DNA from: Syntrophobacter sp963666995
GTDB taxonomy: Bacteria > Desulfobacterota > Syntrophobacteria > Syntrophobacterales > Syntrophobacteraceae
Length of the DNA: 64,000 nucleotides
Assembly (NCBI GenBank): GCA_963666995.1
Contig: OY762941.1
Location: 3,534,001-3,598,000, forward strand
Direction of reading: 5' to 3'
In this document: piece by piece, positions 17,991 to 26,449 of the stretch
How the letters are laid out: every line of letters starts with the position of its first letter
Numbering within the stretch: position 1 is the stretch's first letter
Notes under the pieces: model-generated
Database searches by the model: none
Told to the model about the DNA's origin: nothing
Seen by the model: the letters and a program-made list of their open reading frames with translations, nothing else
Translations under genes and position numbers: made by a program

Positions 17991-18023
17991 CCGGCGAACG
18001 CTCATGGCCTTTCGGCCACAACG
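17991..18023. repeat. 33-bp fragment shared with repeat copy A
   Basis: Begins CCGGCGAACGCTCATGGCC and continues to 18023. It matches 6649-6681 inside repeat copy A with two differences. It explains the odd upstream extension of the rimO open frame. Confidence 0.7.
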
Positions 18024-18103
18024 CTGCTGCTTTAAGCCACTCTTGGCCCGCTGCGAGAATGCGTGGACGTCATTCCGGCGGAAGCCGACGGGTCAAACTT
18101 TTC

Positions 18104-18294
18104 GGCCCGTTACCCAAACAGAACCCAGGTGAAAAATGAGCCGTCTGCCGAGAAACGTCACCCCGGCGAAAGCCGGGGTCCAGTATTGTCAATTGGAATT
18201 ATTCAATAATTTCAAAGAGTCTGGATTCCGGCCTCCGCCGGAATGACGAATCCTGATTTCATCGGGCCTCGGCTTTTCCTTTGAGCAACAGCCC
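18104..18294 (+). repeat. Dispersed intergenic repeat R1, copy C
   Basis: Carries the family blocks in order: CCCAAACAGAACCCAGGTG, CACCCCGGCGAAAGCCGGGGT (hairpin near 18158-18178), AATTTCAAAGAGTCTGGATT, GGATTCCGGCCTCCGCCGGA (second hairpin), and the end TTTGAGCAACAGCCCC. It lies in the 400-bp gap between rimO and the membrane-protein gene; the rest of that gap (18295-18425) shows nothing recognisable beyond a short GC-rich stretch. Confidence 0.8.
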
Positions 18295-18425
18295 CTTTCC
18301 CGGACCCCGGCAATATCGCCGAGGTGACGGCCTGGGCCATTGAGATCTTTCTTAAGGTAAAGTATTACCCCCCCGAGGGGAGACCCCCCGGTCGTTTCCG
18401 AATGGAAACCGTGCTGCCGGCCCGC

Positions 18426-19355
18426 CTAGTCCACAAAGGAAATCACCGTGAATCGATCGATGCCGTAAAAAACCAGCAAATCGAATATGACGATCGAGAA
18501 TGCCGTGATGATTCCTGTTATCCGCCTGCGGCTTGTCAGGAGGCCGGTCAGAAAGCTCGTCATAGCATAACATTCGACGGCAAATGGCGGAAAGCCCAAA
18601 AAGCCAAGCACCGGCATTTCAAAAATTTTAAACTCACCGACGAAGGGCACTGTGTACACCCACTTGGACCCGGCCCAAAAGTTCCAGAATTCCCAGAGGA
18701 GGCCGCATACCAACCCTGAAATCAGGAGCAGATAAAAGCGTCGAAGCGACCCGTTTTCCCACTCTTTGAGAAGGGAGTCGAAGCCCAATCGATGGTTGAC
18801 CGGTTCCAGAAGGAATATGAACCCGCCCCAAACCAGGGCGAAAAAGAATTTCGGCCACAACAGAGGCAGGATGAGGCAAGCGGCGCCCAACCCGATCAGT
18901 AAATTGTACCTGGCCACGGCCTCTCTTAGGGGGCGGATCCGGCTTTTTTCCAGGAGCTTGAAATGTTCGAGGATCTGCGTGGTGCTGAAAATGCCGGGAA
19001 GGACAGTTGCGAAGGATATCGCATAGCCTCCCCACCTGAGGCTTCTAAGAGAGGGAACATTGTAGTAGTGCCAGTTTTGCAGGCGAAAATTGAATGCTTC
19101 AAAAATGAGCCAGATCGTTACGGAAAGAGGCAAAAGAATAAGGAACCCGCCGGGTGAGTCGAAGAGTGGGGAGCTGCCCGACTGATGATACAGAAATGCC
19201 TGGAGGAAGAGAATGTAGCTCCACCATGCAAAGGAGTAGAACCATGTATGGAAAGGCTCCTGGTGCCGGATCATCTGAATGGCTGCAACGGCAAAGACGC
19301 ATGTTGAAAAAAGCATGAGGAATCTGGAAAAGCGGAGTTTGGCAGAGGATTTCAT
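18426..19355 (-). CDS. Polytopic inner-membrane protein of unknown function
   Basis: I do not recognise the family. 309 residues with about eight to nine hydrophobic segments and few charged loops. It is rich in Trp and aromatic residues, for example FYSFAWWSYILFLQAFLYH and the paired motif LLWEFWNFWAGSKWVY. Near the C-terminus, EMPVLGFLGFPPFAVECYAM is strikingly polar-hydrophobic and looks like a conserved core. No signal peptide cleavage site or enzyme motif is visible. It is flanked by a repeat copy and a long non-coding gap, so it gives no operon clue. Lycopene-cyclase-like membrane proteins share a similar WEF/W-x-Y feel, but I cannot support that assignment. Confidence 0.7.
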   Translation of the reverse strand: MKSSAKLRFSRFLMLFSTCVFAVAAIQMIRHQEPFHTWFYSFAWWSYILFLQAFLYHQSGSSPLFDSPGGFLILLPLSVTIWLIFEAFNFRLQNWHYYNVPSLRSLRWGGYAISFATVLPGIFSTTQILEHFKLLEKSRIRPLREAVARYNLLIGLGAACLILPLLWPKFFFALVWGGFIFLLEPVNHRLGFDSLLKEWENGSLRRFYLLLISGLVCGLLWEFWNFWAGSKWVYTVPFVGEFKIFEMPVLGFLGFPPFAVECYAMTSFLTGLLTSRRRITGIITAFSIVIFDLLVFYGIDRFTVISFVD

Positions 19356-19786
19356 ATAAAGATCAGCCTTCAGCTATGGGTTTTATGAAAGCACATCGAA
19401 TGGCCGTGCCACGCATTTGAAGATGCAAAAACGATGACTCCCGCCTTCAAAACTTATTTCCGCCGGGAGCGTTGCGTCCTGAGGCGCGCGGCTTTCTCCC
19501 GGTCTTTCGGTTTTGCCGGCGTACCGGCCCGGCGCGAGGCCTCGACCGTCTGCAATCATGACTCAATGGATCGGTCACGGGTTAAAATTGTTTGATTTCA
19601 GCAAATATAATGTTTAATGTTATAAGGTTAAGAGTGCAATGCTTGAATTGGGCAGAATCGTTCGTTTACCCCGGAAATCTCTCACCGGCAAACTCGGATG
19701 TTCAGTTCGTTCGCTTTTTTTGCCGATTAGATTTTACGAGGGGAAGCACTCCTGTGCAAGTACGGTGTTATTAAGGAGAAAGCGGT
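19356..19786. other. Divergent intergenic region before the small Cys-rich gene
   Basis: 431 bp between divergent genes. The middle (19440-19550) is GC-rich with no open frame of note; 19580-19640 is AT-rich and holds the promoter-like pair listed separately. No RNA gene or repeat copy is seen. Confidence 0.45.
19582..19611 (+). promoter_or_regulatory. Possible promoter for the small Cys-rich gene
   Basis: A perfect TATAAT at 19606-19611 lies 18 bp after TTAAAA (19582-19587). The -35 match is poor and the start codon is 175 bp downstream, so the case rests on the -10 box and local AT-richness. Confidence 0.35.
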
Positions 19787-20011
19787 ATGGCAAAGGAAAA
19801 AACGGGTCGTGGGCAATCAGCGCAGCCGGAAAAGAACGGGAAGAATGCTTCTTGCCCTGCAATGTGCAAGGAAGGAAAAGGGGTGCGAAATTTTGCCTGT
19901 CAGAATTACGATACCTGCCTGGATAAAGCCGCCAAAGCGATGTGGGGCGGGTTTACCTGCCGGGAATGCCCGCAGTACAGCCAGAAGGAAGAAGAACCTC
20001 CCGCTCAATAG
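19787..20011 (+). CDS. Small Cys-rich hypothetical protein
   Basis: I do not recognise this family. 74 residues, soluble, with a Lys/Gly/Gln-rich N-terminus followed by six Cys in the order CPAMC, FAC, DTC, FTCREC, which suggests a bound metal or iron-sulfur cluster or disulfides. A conserved-looking core NYDTCLDKAAKAMWGGF joins the Cys pairs. AAGGAG lies seven to eight bases before the ATG and a terminator follows 20 bp after the stop, so this is a real single-gene unit. Confidence 0.7.
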   Translation: MAKEKTGRGQSAQPEKNGKNASCPAMCKEGKGVRNFACQNYDTCLDKAAKAMWGGFTCRECPQYSQKEEEPPAQ

Positions 20012-20030
20012 GGTTCATGACCACTAAACA

Positions 20031-20069
20031 AAAAAAACAACCCGAAGAGTAACCGGGTTGTTTTTTTTT
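20031..20069. terminator. Bidirectional rho-independent terminator
   Basis: AACAACCCG and CGGGTTGTT form a strong stem around a 9-base loop (20045-20053). An A-run lies on the left side and nine T on the right, so it can end both the forward small gene and the reverse-strand alpha operon, whose last gene stops at 20095. Confidence 0.92.
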
Positions 20070-20094
20070 CGTTTGATTCCGGAAAAGCCGGCCT

Positions 20095-20562
20095 TTAGGC
20101 TTCCTGGGAAGGAGCGCCTGTTTCATCAATCGATGACGGAGCGGCGGCAGTCTTAGCCGACGGGGCTGGGGAACCGCCCGCCTTGGTCTTCTTGGAAGAG
20201 GTCTCCACATCCTTGACCAGTTCGATCAGGCACATCGGAGACGCGTCGCCTCTGCGAAAACCCACCTTCACAATCCGCGTGTATCCACCGGGACGGCTCT
20301 GGTAGCGGGGCGCCAACTCACCGAAGAGCTTGTAGACGGTTTCTTTCTTCCGGACGAAAGCCAGTGCCTGCCGGCGCGCATGAAGATCGCCGCGTTTGCC
20401 GAGAGTGATTGTCCAATCGGTCCAGCGACGCAGCTCCTTGGCCTTGGGTATCGTCGTAAATATGCGTTCGTGCTGCAGCAGGGAAGTCACCATGTTTCGG
20501 AACATGGCAAGGCGATGGCTGGTTGTCCGGTTCAATTTTCTGCCGGAGACTCCGTGGCGCAT
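20095..20562 (-). CDS. rplQ: 50S ribosomal protein L17
   Basis: Large-subunit protein near the peptide exit tunnel. It begins MRHGVSGRKLNRTTSHRLAM, the family signature, and contains TTIPKAKELRR and RPGGYTRI. The conserved body ends near residue 117 (LIELVKD); a further 35 residues of Lys/Ala/Pro/Ser-rich sequence form an unusual C-terminal tail. The ATG is two bases after the rpoA stop, and its ribosome binding site AGGAACAGGA is inside the end of rpoA. It is the last gene of the alpha operon, followed by a terminator. Confidence 0.97.
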   Translation of the reverse strand: MRHGVSGRKLNRTTSHRLAMFRNMVTSLLQHERIFTTIPKAKELRRWTDWTITLGKRGDLHARRQALAFVRKKETVYKLFGELAPRYQSRPGGYTRIVKVGFRRGDASPMCLIELVKDVETSSKKTKAGGSPAPSAKTAAAPSSIDETGAPSQEA

Positions 20563-20564
20563 GG

Positions 20565-21572
20565 TTATTCCTGTTCCTTTCTTCTGTTCTCGATGTCCTC
20601 ACGGCTGGGGAAGTTCTCAAGCCTCATTCCGAGAGACAGTGCCATCTCACTCAAGATTTCCTTGATCTCATTGAGCGATTTGCGTCCGAAATTCTTCGTC
20701 TTGAGCATTTCAGCTTCACTCTTCTGAACGAGTTCCCCAATGTACCGGATATCCGCATTCTTGAGGCAGTTCGCAGAGCGAACGGAGAGTTCAAGTTCAT
20801 CGACACTGCGGAACAGATGATCGTTGAAAGCGGGTTCGGTACGGACTTCTTCCTCTGCCGTCTCAACTTCTTCTTCAAAGTTGATGAAGATACTCAACTG
20901 GTCCTTAAGGATCTTGGCGGAGTAAGCCAGCGCGTCATCGGGTTTGACACTGCCGTCCGACCAGATTTCGATCGTCAGCTTGTCGTAGTCCGTGATTTGC
21001 CCGACGCGGGCCTGGGTTATCGTATAGCTCACCTTGCGGATCGGAGAGAAGATCGCATCGATGGGTATGGTTCCAATCGGCTGATTCTCCTCGATATTTC
21101 TGTCAGCCGGCAGATACCCCTTGCCGTGCTTGATCGTGAGTTCCATTCGGAGCTTTGCATCCTTTTCCAGCGTGCATATGTGCTGGTCGGGATTCAGGAC
21201 CTCGACGGCGGCCCCGCCCTGGATGTCTCCGGCTTTGACCTCACCTTCGCCTTCTTTCTCAATGATGAGTTGTCTGATCCCTTCGCCCTGCACCTTGAAG
21301 CGTACTTCCTTCAGGTTGAGGATCACGTCGGTGACATCTTCAAGGACGCCGGGGATTGTCGAGAATTCGTGCAATACCCCGTCTATTTTGACACTGATAA
21401 TCGCCGAACCTTGCAGCGAGGAAAGAAGGACACGCCTGAGCGCGTTCCCCAGAGTGATTCCAAAACCCCGTTCCAGAGGCTCGCATTCAAATTTCCCGTA
21501 GGTATCGGGATGGCCGTCTGTCTCGACCTCCAAGCGCTTTGGTTTTATGAGTTCGCGCCAGTTCCTTTGCAT
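20565..21572 (-). CDS. rpoA: DNA-directed RNA polymerase subunit alpha
   Basis: Assembles the polymerase core and contacts activators and UP elements. The N-terminal domain holds FECEPLERGFGITLGNALRR (about 28-47). A flexible linker with an acidic run near 240 precedes the C-terminal domain, which has LELSVRSANCLKNADI and GRKSLNEIKE. 335 residues, normal. It sits between rpsD (125 bp upstream) and rplQ. Confidence 0.98.
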   Translation of the reverse strand: MQRNWRELIKPKRLEVETDGHPDTYGKFECEPLERGFGITLGNALRRVLLSSLQGSAIISVKIDGVLHEFSTIPGVLEDVTDVILNLKEVRFKVQGEGIRQLIIEKEGEGEVKAGDIQGGAAVEVLNPDQHICTLEKDAKLRMELTIKHGKGYLPADRNIEENQPIGTIPIDAIFSPIRKVSYTITQARVGQITDYDKLTIEIWSDGSVKPDDALAYSAKILKDQLSIFINFEEEVETAEEEVRTEPAFNDHLFRSVDELELSVRSANCLKNADIRYIGELVQKSEAEMLKTKNFGRKSLNEIKEILSEMALSLGMRLENFPSREDIENRRKEQE

Positions 21573-21697
21573 AGTGTGTCCTCGTCAGGAGATGTCACTG
21601 CTTGCTTATCCCTCAATAAGAGGTAAGCGAGAACCAGCCCGGGGTCCACCTGGGCAACCCTCGAGCCGGCAAAAGCTGAATGGATAGAATCTCGGCC

Positions 21698-22324
21698 TTA
21701 TTTCGAGTAAAATTCGACCACAAGTTGTTCCTGCACAGGCAGATTCATCTCTTCTCTGGTTGGGAGGGTCCTCAAAACTCCCTCGAATTTCGTGCTGTCA
21801 AAATCCAACCAGGGTGGAAGTCCCCGACGGGGCATGGCTTCCATGGCTTCGGTGATGGAACCGAGCTGGCGGCTTTTTTCAGTGACGGTTATCACGTCCC
21901 CGGGACGGAGCAGAAACGAAGGTATATTGACCTTCTTGCCATTGACCAGGAAATGGCTGTGCCGCACGAGTTGCCTCGCCTGTGAACGGGAATTCGCAAA
22001 TCCGAGACGATAAACCATATTGTCCAGTCGTCTCTCGAGGAGGGTCAGAAAATTGGTGCCCGTGACTCCCTTCTGACGATCGGCCTCTTTGAAATAGGCC
22101 TTGAACTGTTTCTCAAGCAGTCCGTACATGCGTCTGATCTTCTGCTTCTCACGAAGCTGAAGGCCGTAGTCCGAGAACTTGCCTCTGCCCTGGCCATGTT
22201 GGCCCGGTGGGTAGTTGCGGCGTTCGACGGCGCATTTGTCGGAATAGCAACGGTCGCCTTTCAGGTAGAGCTTCATGGTTTCTCGCCGGCAAATCCGACA
22301 AGATGAATCCGTATAGCGGGCCAA
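21698..22324 (-). CDS. rpsD: 30S ribosomal protein S4
   Basis: Primary 16S rRNA binder that nucleates the small subunit. The N-terminus ARYTDSSCRICRRE has a zinc-type Cys pair, with two further partners at CYSDKCAVE (about 26-31). The S4 RNA-binding domain follows with LDNMVYRLGFANSRSQARQL and HFLVNGKKVNIPS. 208 residues, normal. The gap of 125 bp before rpoA is the longest in the alpha operon. Confidence 0.98.
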   Translation of the reverse strand: MARYTDSSCRICRRETMKLYLKGDRCYSDKCAVERRNYPPGQHGQGRGKFSDYGLQLREKQKIRRMYGLLEKQFKAYFKEADRQKGVTGTNFLTLLERRLDNMVYRLGFANSRSQARQLVRHSHFLVNGKKVNIPSFLLRPGDVITVTEKSRQLGSITEAMEAMPRRGLPPWLDFDSTKFEGVLRTLPTREEMNLPVQEQLVVEFYSK

Positions 22325-22383
22325 GTTTAGTTCCTCCTCTTCTCTTCAGATGATTGTAACCAACATCACGCTTGAAGGACTGC

Positions 22384-22776
22384 TTACACGCGACGCCGCT
22401 TAGGCGGGCGGCAGCCGTTGTGGGGGATCGGAGTGACATCCTTGATGATCGTGATATTAAAGCCGGCAGCCTGCAAAGCTCGAAGCGCAGCTTCCCGTCC
22501 GGAGCCGGGCCCTTTCACATAAACTTCAATATTCTGAACTCCGTGCTCCATGGCCTTCTTGGCGGCGATTTCGGCAGCGACCTGAGCTGCAAACGGAGTG
22601 CTTTTCCTGGAACCTTTAAACCCCTGGCTACCCGCGCTCGACCAGGAAATCGCATTACCGCTCGCATCCGTGATCGTCACGATGGTATTGTTGAAAGTCG
22701 AACGGATATGGGCAATCCCATTCAAAATGTTCTTGCGCTCCTTCTTCTTGCGAGGAGCCGCTTTTTCCCTGGCCAT
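22384..22776 (-). CDS. rpsK: 30S ribosomal protein S11
   Basis: Platform protein of the 30S subunit near the Shine-Dalgarno helix. Signatures are GIAHIRSTFNNTIVTITD, the WSSAGSQGFKGSRKSTPFA block, and the C-terminal VTPIPHNGCRPPKRRRV. 130 residues. rpsM lies 12 bp upstream, rpsD 59 bp downstream. Confidence 0.98.
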   Translation of the reverse strand: MAREKAAPRKKKERKNILNGIAHIRSTFNNTIVTITDASGNAISWSSAGSQGFKGSRKSTPFAAQVAAEIAAKKAMEHGVQNIEVYVKGPGSGREAALRALQAAGFNITIIKDVTPIPHNGCRPPKRRRV

Positions 22777-22788
22777 GATTCCTCCCTC

Positions 22789-23163
22789 TTATGCCTTCTT
22801 GCGTTTACCCATCACGGAGCGACGAGGACCTTTACGGGTGCGGGAATTGGTGTGCGTTCTCTGCCCGCGAACGGGAAGACCGCGGCGGTGCCTGAGCCCG
22901 CGATAACACCCGAGATCCATGAGGCGCTTGATGTTCATCGAGATTTCAGTGCGCAGATCGCCTTCGACTTTGCACTGGGAGTCGATGACATGCCGGATTG
23001 AGTTGATCTGAGCTTCGGTCAGATCGTCGCTTTTCGTATCGCGATCGATGCCGGCCTGCTCCAGGATCTTCTGGGATGTGGACCGCCCAATGCCGTAAAT
23101 GTACGTCAGAGCAATTTCGATCCGCTTATTCTTGGGTAAGTCGATACCTGCAATGCGTGCCAA
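22789..23163 (-). CDS. rpsM: 30S ribosomal protein S13
   Basis: Head protein that bridges to the large subunit and contacts P-site tRNA. It starts MARIAGIDLPKNKRIEIALT and ends with the basic tail containing RGLPVRGQRTHTNSRTRKG. 124 residues. First gene of the alpha operon proper, 15 bp after rpmJ. Confidence 0.98.
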   Translation of the reverse strand: MARIAGIDLPKNKRIEIALTYIYGIGRSTSQKILEQAGIDRDTKSDDLTEAQINSIRHVIDSQCKVEGDLRTEISMNIKRLMDLGCYRGLRHRRGLPVRGQRTHTNSRTRKGPRRSVMGKRKKA

Positions 23164-23178
23164 TGCCCTTTCCTCCGA

Positions 23179-23292
23179 TTAACCTTGTCGTTGCTTGTGC
23201 CTGGGGTTTTCGCAGATAACGCGCACATTGCCATGACGGCGAATGATTTTGCATTTCCGACAGATACGTTTGACCGACGCTCGCACTTTCAT
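23179..23292 (-). CDS. rpmJ: 50S ribosomal protein L36
   Basis: 37-residue large-subunit protein. Read directly from the ATG at 23292: MKVRASVKRICRKCKIIRRH and then VRVICENPRHKQRQG. The zinc ligands Cys11, Cys14, Cys27 and His33 are all present, so this is the zinc-binding form. It lies between infA and rpsM, its usual place at the end of the spc operon. Confidence 0.96.
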   Translation of the reverse strand: MKVRASVKRICRKCKIIRRHGNVRVICENPRHKQRQG

Positions 23293-23333
23293 GTGTTTCC
23301 ACTCCCTTTCCGCAACTCACCGTCGAATAAGCG

Positions 23334-23555
23334 TTAAGACTTGGACCTGTAAGTGATGCGGCCACGATTCAGGTCATAGGGTGAGAGCTCAACGGTGACC
23401 TTATCTCCGGGCAGAATACGAATGAAATGCATGCGCATTTTCCCCGAGATATGGGCGAGAATTCGATGACCGTTTGGCAACTCCACACGAAACATGGCAT
23501 TTGGAAGAGTTTCGACCACGGTGCCTTCCACTTCAATCGCGTCTTCTTTAGCCAT
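23334..23555 (-). CDS. infA: Translation initiation factor IF-1
   Basis: OB-fold protein that occupies the ribosomal A site during initiation. It begins MAKEDAIEVEGTVVETLPNA and contains HISGKMRMHFIRILPGDKV. 73 residues, normal. It lies 88 bp downstream of map and 41 bp upstream of rpmJ. Confidence 0.98.
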   Translation of the reverse strand: MAKEDAIEVEGTVVETLPNAMFRVELPNGHRILAHISGKMRMHFIRILPGDKVTVELSPYDLNRGRITYRSKS

Positions 23556-23643
23556 GTACTTAAATTTCTCCTTGCGATCTTCGTCCTAATTGTTTTCAGA
23601 ACTGCTTAATTTACCTTATAGGTATCACTTTGTAAAGCGTATT

Positions 23644-24390
23644 CTACGAAGTGAGAATCTCAGGCCCGTTTTCGGTAATCGCAACCGTATGCTCGAAATG
23701 AGCCGAAAGGCTCCGATCGGCCGTAATGGCAGTCCATTTGTCTTTCAGTATTTCCACGTCGGGACTCCCCGCATTGATCATCGGCTCGATGGCCAGCACC
23801 ATCCCCGGCTTCAAACTTACCCCCTTGCCCGGAGGACCGTAATTGGGAATCTGGGGGCTTTCATGAAGATGCTGCCCGATGCCGTGTCCGACAAACTCCC
23901 GGACAACGGAGAACCCTCGCGGTTCAACGTATTCCTGGATCGCATGAGAAATATCCGAGAGCCGGTTGCCGGCAAGCGCCTGTTTGATCCCGACGTACAA
24001 GGATTCCTCGGTCACCTTGCACAAGCGATCGGCCTCGCGGCTGACTTTCCCGACCGGGACCGTGATGGCGGAATCCCCGTAATATCCGTCAACGACTACG
24101 CCAAAATCGATACTGATGATGTCACCCTCCGATAAATGCCGGCTTTTGGACGGCATCCCGTGCACCACCTCTTCATTGACTGACGTGCACAGTGCGAAAG
24201 GATAGCCCTGGTAGCCCTTGAATGCGGGTTTTGCACTTTTCTTGATCGCCAGTTCCTCACTGAGGGCGTTCAATTCCCAGGTGGTTACCCCCGGCCGGAT
24301 GTGTTCCCTGAGACGTCTCAGAATCCCGGTCACGATCTTGCATGCGATTCTTATCTTTTCGATTTCCTGCTGAGACCTTAATACGATCAA
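23644..24390 (-). CDS. map: Methionine aminopeptidase, type I
   Basis: Removes the N-terminal Met from new proteins with a two-metal site. Ligands appear in order: SIDFGVVVDGYYGDSA (two Asp), GHGIGQHLHE (His), the Glu in AIEPM, and the final Glu in HFEHTVAITENG. 248 residues matches type I without the N-terminal zinc extension. The start is a TTG (24390) with GAGGGA eight bases upstream. It lies 14 bp downstream of adk. Confidence 0.97.
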   Translation of the reverse strand: MIVLRSQQEIEKIRIACKIVTGILRRLREHIRPGVTTWELNALSEELAIKKSAKPAFKGYQGYPFALCTSVNEEVVHGMPSKSRHLSEGDIISIDFGVVVDGYYGDSAITVPVGKVSREADRLCKVTEESLYVGIKQALAGNRLSDISHAIQEYVEPRGFSVVREFVGHGIGQHLHESPQIPNYGPPGKGVSLKPGMVLAIEPMINAGSPDVEILKDKWTAITADRSLSAHFEHTVAITENGPEILTS

Positions 24391-24404
24391 CTGCTCTGTC
24401 CCTC

Positions 24405-25046
24405 TTATCCCAAAACCGCCTTGACTCGATCGAAAATAGCATCCATGCTCCCTACACCGTCTATCCGGCGGAGCTTGCCCTGCCTAGTGTAATAATCGAT
24501 GAGCGGTTTGGTTTGGTCCTCGTAAGTTTTAAGCCGCGAGGATACCGTGGCCTCGTTGTCGTCGTCACGCTGGTAAAGCTCTCCGCCACAGCGATCGCAG
24601 ATTCCGTCTTTCTTCGGCGGGTCGAACATCACATGGAAACCATTGCCGCAGTTGCGGCATGTGCGTCGCCCGGTCAGGCGCGCGATCAGTTCGGAACTCG
24701 GGACCTCTATGCAAATGACGTCGTCGGTCTTTTGCCCCAGCCCGTTCAGCATGCCGTCAAGCGCCTCGGCCTGGCTCACATTTCGTGGAAAGCCGTCCAG
24801 CATATAACCCCTGGCGCAGTCCGGCTTTTGAATTCGATCTTTCACCAGTCCGATCACCACACTGTCGGGTACCAGGGCTCCCCGGTCCATGTATTTCTTG
24901 GCTTCCAGACCCAACGGAGCCCCGTCCTTCAGAGCCGCCCGGAGCATATCACCGGTGGAAATCTGAGGTATGCCGTACTTCTCTGTCAGGCGCTTGGCCT
25001 GAGTTCCCTTGCCCGCTCCCGGCGGTCCCAACAGTATGATGTTCAT
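24405..25046 (-). CDS. adk: Adenylate kinase
   Basis: Interconverts 2 ADP with ATP and AMP. It starts MNIILLGPPGAGKGTQA with the P-loop at residues 7-15, and has GDMLRAALKDGAPLG, DGFPRNVSQAEALD, and a lid domain with four Cys (CRNCGNGFHVMFD and CDRCGG), the zinc-binding long form. The ATG at 25046 has GGAGG about nine bases upstream; the open frame runs seven codons further. 213 residues. It follows secY by 92 bp. Confidence 0.97.
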   Translation of the reverse strand: MNIILLGPPGAGKGTQAKRLTEKYGIPQISTGDMLRAALKDGAPLGLEAKKYMDRGALVPDSVVIGLVKDRIQKPDCARGYMLDGFPRNVSQAEALDGMLNGLGQKTDDVICIEVPSSELIARLTGRRTCRNCGNGFHVMFDPPKKDGICDRCGGELYQRDDDNEATVSSRLKTYEDQTKPLIDYYTRQGKLRRIDGVGSMDAIFDRVKAVLG

Positions 25047-25138
25047 AACTTGTTCCTCCATTGTCAAGATGCGGCAGATGACCTGTTCCGTTGTTCCCGA
25101 CCGTGCAACGAGCCTGGTAGAATGGGGGGAGAACTGAT

Positions 25139-26446
25139 CTACCTCCGGCCGCGAAGACGGCCCTTCTTTAGAAACCCCTCGTAGTGACGTGACAGCATAT
25201 GAGCTTCAATTTGAGAGAGGGTATCCATTGCTACTCCAATAACGATGAGAAGGGCAGTGCCGCCGAAATAGAAAGGAACAGAAAACCGTTGAATGAGAAT
25301 GGTGGGCAAAACACACACCGCGGAAATGTAGATGGCGCCTCCGAGCGTTATGCGGCTCAATACCTTATCGATATACTCTGCGGTGGGTCTTCCCGGACGA
25401 ATTCCGGGGATAAACCCGCCGTATTTTTTCATATTCTCCGACACATCGAGCGGATTGAACACGATGGCGGTGTAGAAGAAACAGAAGAAAACGATGAATG
25501 CTACATACAGAACCGTGTGCAGCCAGTGGCCGGGGCCAAGGGCCGTCGCGGCTGACTGGACCCAGGGAATCGCGATGAAATTCGCCACGGTTGCCGGAAA
25601 CATGATGATCGAGGACGCAAAAATCGGCGGGATAACCCCCGAGGTGTTGATTTTAAGGGGAATATGGGTGTTCTGCCCACCGTAGACACGCCTGCCTACA
25701 ACGCGTTTTGCATACTGGACGGGGATTCTTCGCTGCCCTCGCTCCATGAAAATAATGAAGGCCACGACACCGAGCATGACAACAATCAATCCCAGAAGCA
25801 AAAAGACGCTCATTTCACCGGCGGTTACCAACCGGCCGGTACTCAAGAGAGCGTTGGGGATGCCGGCGACAATGCCCGTAAAAATGATGAGCGAAATGCC
25901 GTTGCCTATACCTTTTTCGGTAATCTGCTCACCGAGCCACATGATGAAAGCGGTGCCCGCCGTCAGGGTCAGGACCGTGGTCAGCCGGAAAGGCCATCCG
26001 GGGAAGAGCACAACCACCTCACCACCGGGGCCGGTCATGCCTTCCAGACCGAAAGCGATGCCGAATCCCTGAATGATGCTGAGAATGACGGTGCCGTAAC
26101 GGGTGTATTGGGTTATCTTCTTGCGCCCCGCTTCACCTTCCTTGCTGAGTCGTTCAAGATGAGGAATGACCACCGTGAGCAACTGCAGAATGATCGATGA
26201 ACTGATATAGGGCATGATGCCCAGCGCGAAAACGGAAAGCTGGCTAAGTGCCCCTCCGGAAAACATGTCGAAGAGCCCGAGTAAAGTCCCCTGAGCGGCC
26301 TTGAAGAAGGCAGCCAGGGCCTCGCCATTGATGCCCGGTGTCGGAATATGCGCCCCTACGCGGTAAACCGCCAGCAGAAGCAGACTCATTCCTATCCGAC
26401 GCTTCAGTTCAGGAATTCTACCGATGTTCGCGAACCCGGATAGCAC
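25139..26446 (-). CDS. secY: Protein translocase subunit SecY
   Basis: Channel-forming subunit of the Sec translocon in the inner membrane. Ten membrane segments are visible. The plug and loop regions include GIMPYISSSIILQLLT, and the cytoplasmic loop has RGQRRIPVQYAKR. 435 residues. The start is GTG at 26446, 3 bp after the rplO stop, with AAAGG directly overlapping. Last large gene of the spc operon before adk. Confidence 0.97.
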   Translation of the reverse strand: MLSGFANIGRIPELKRRIGMSLLLLAVYRVGAHIPTPGINGEALAAFFKAAQGTLLGLFDMFSGGALSQLSVFALGIMPYISSSIILQLLTVVIPHLERLSKEGEAGRKKITQYTRYGTVILSIIQGFGIAFGLEGMTGPGGEVVVLFPGWPFRLTTVLTLTAGTAFIMWLGEQITEKGIGNGISLIIFTGIVAGIPNALLSTGRLVTAGEMSVFLLLGLIVVMLGVVAFIIFMERGQRRIPVQYAKRVVGRRVYGGQNTHIPLKINTSGVIPPIFASSIIMFPATVANFIAIPWVQSAATALGPGHWLHTVLYVAFIVFFCFFYTAIVFNPLDVSENMKKYGGFIPGIRPGRPTAEYIDKVLSRITLGGAIYISAVCVLPTILIQRFSVPFYFGGTALLIVIGVAMDTLSQIEAHMLSRHYEGFLKKGRLRGRR

Positions 26447-26449
26447 CCT

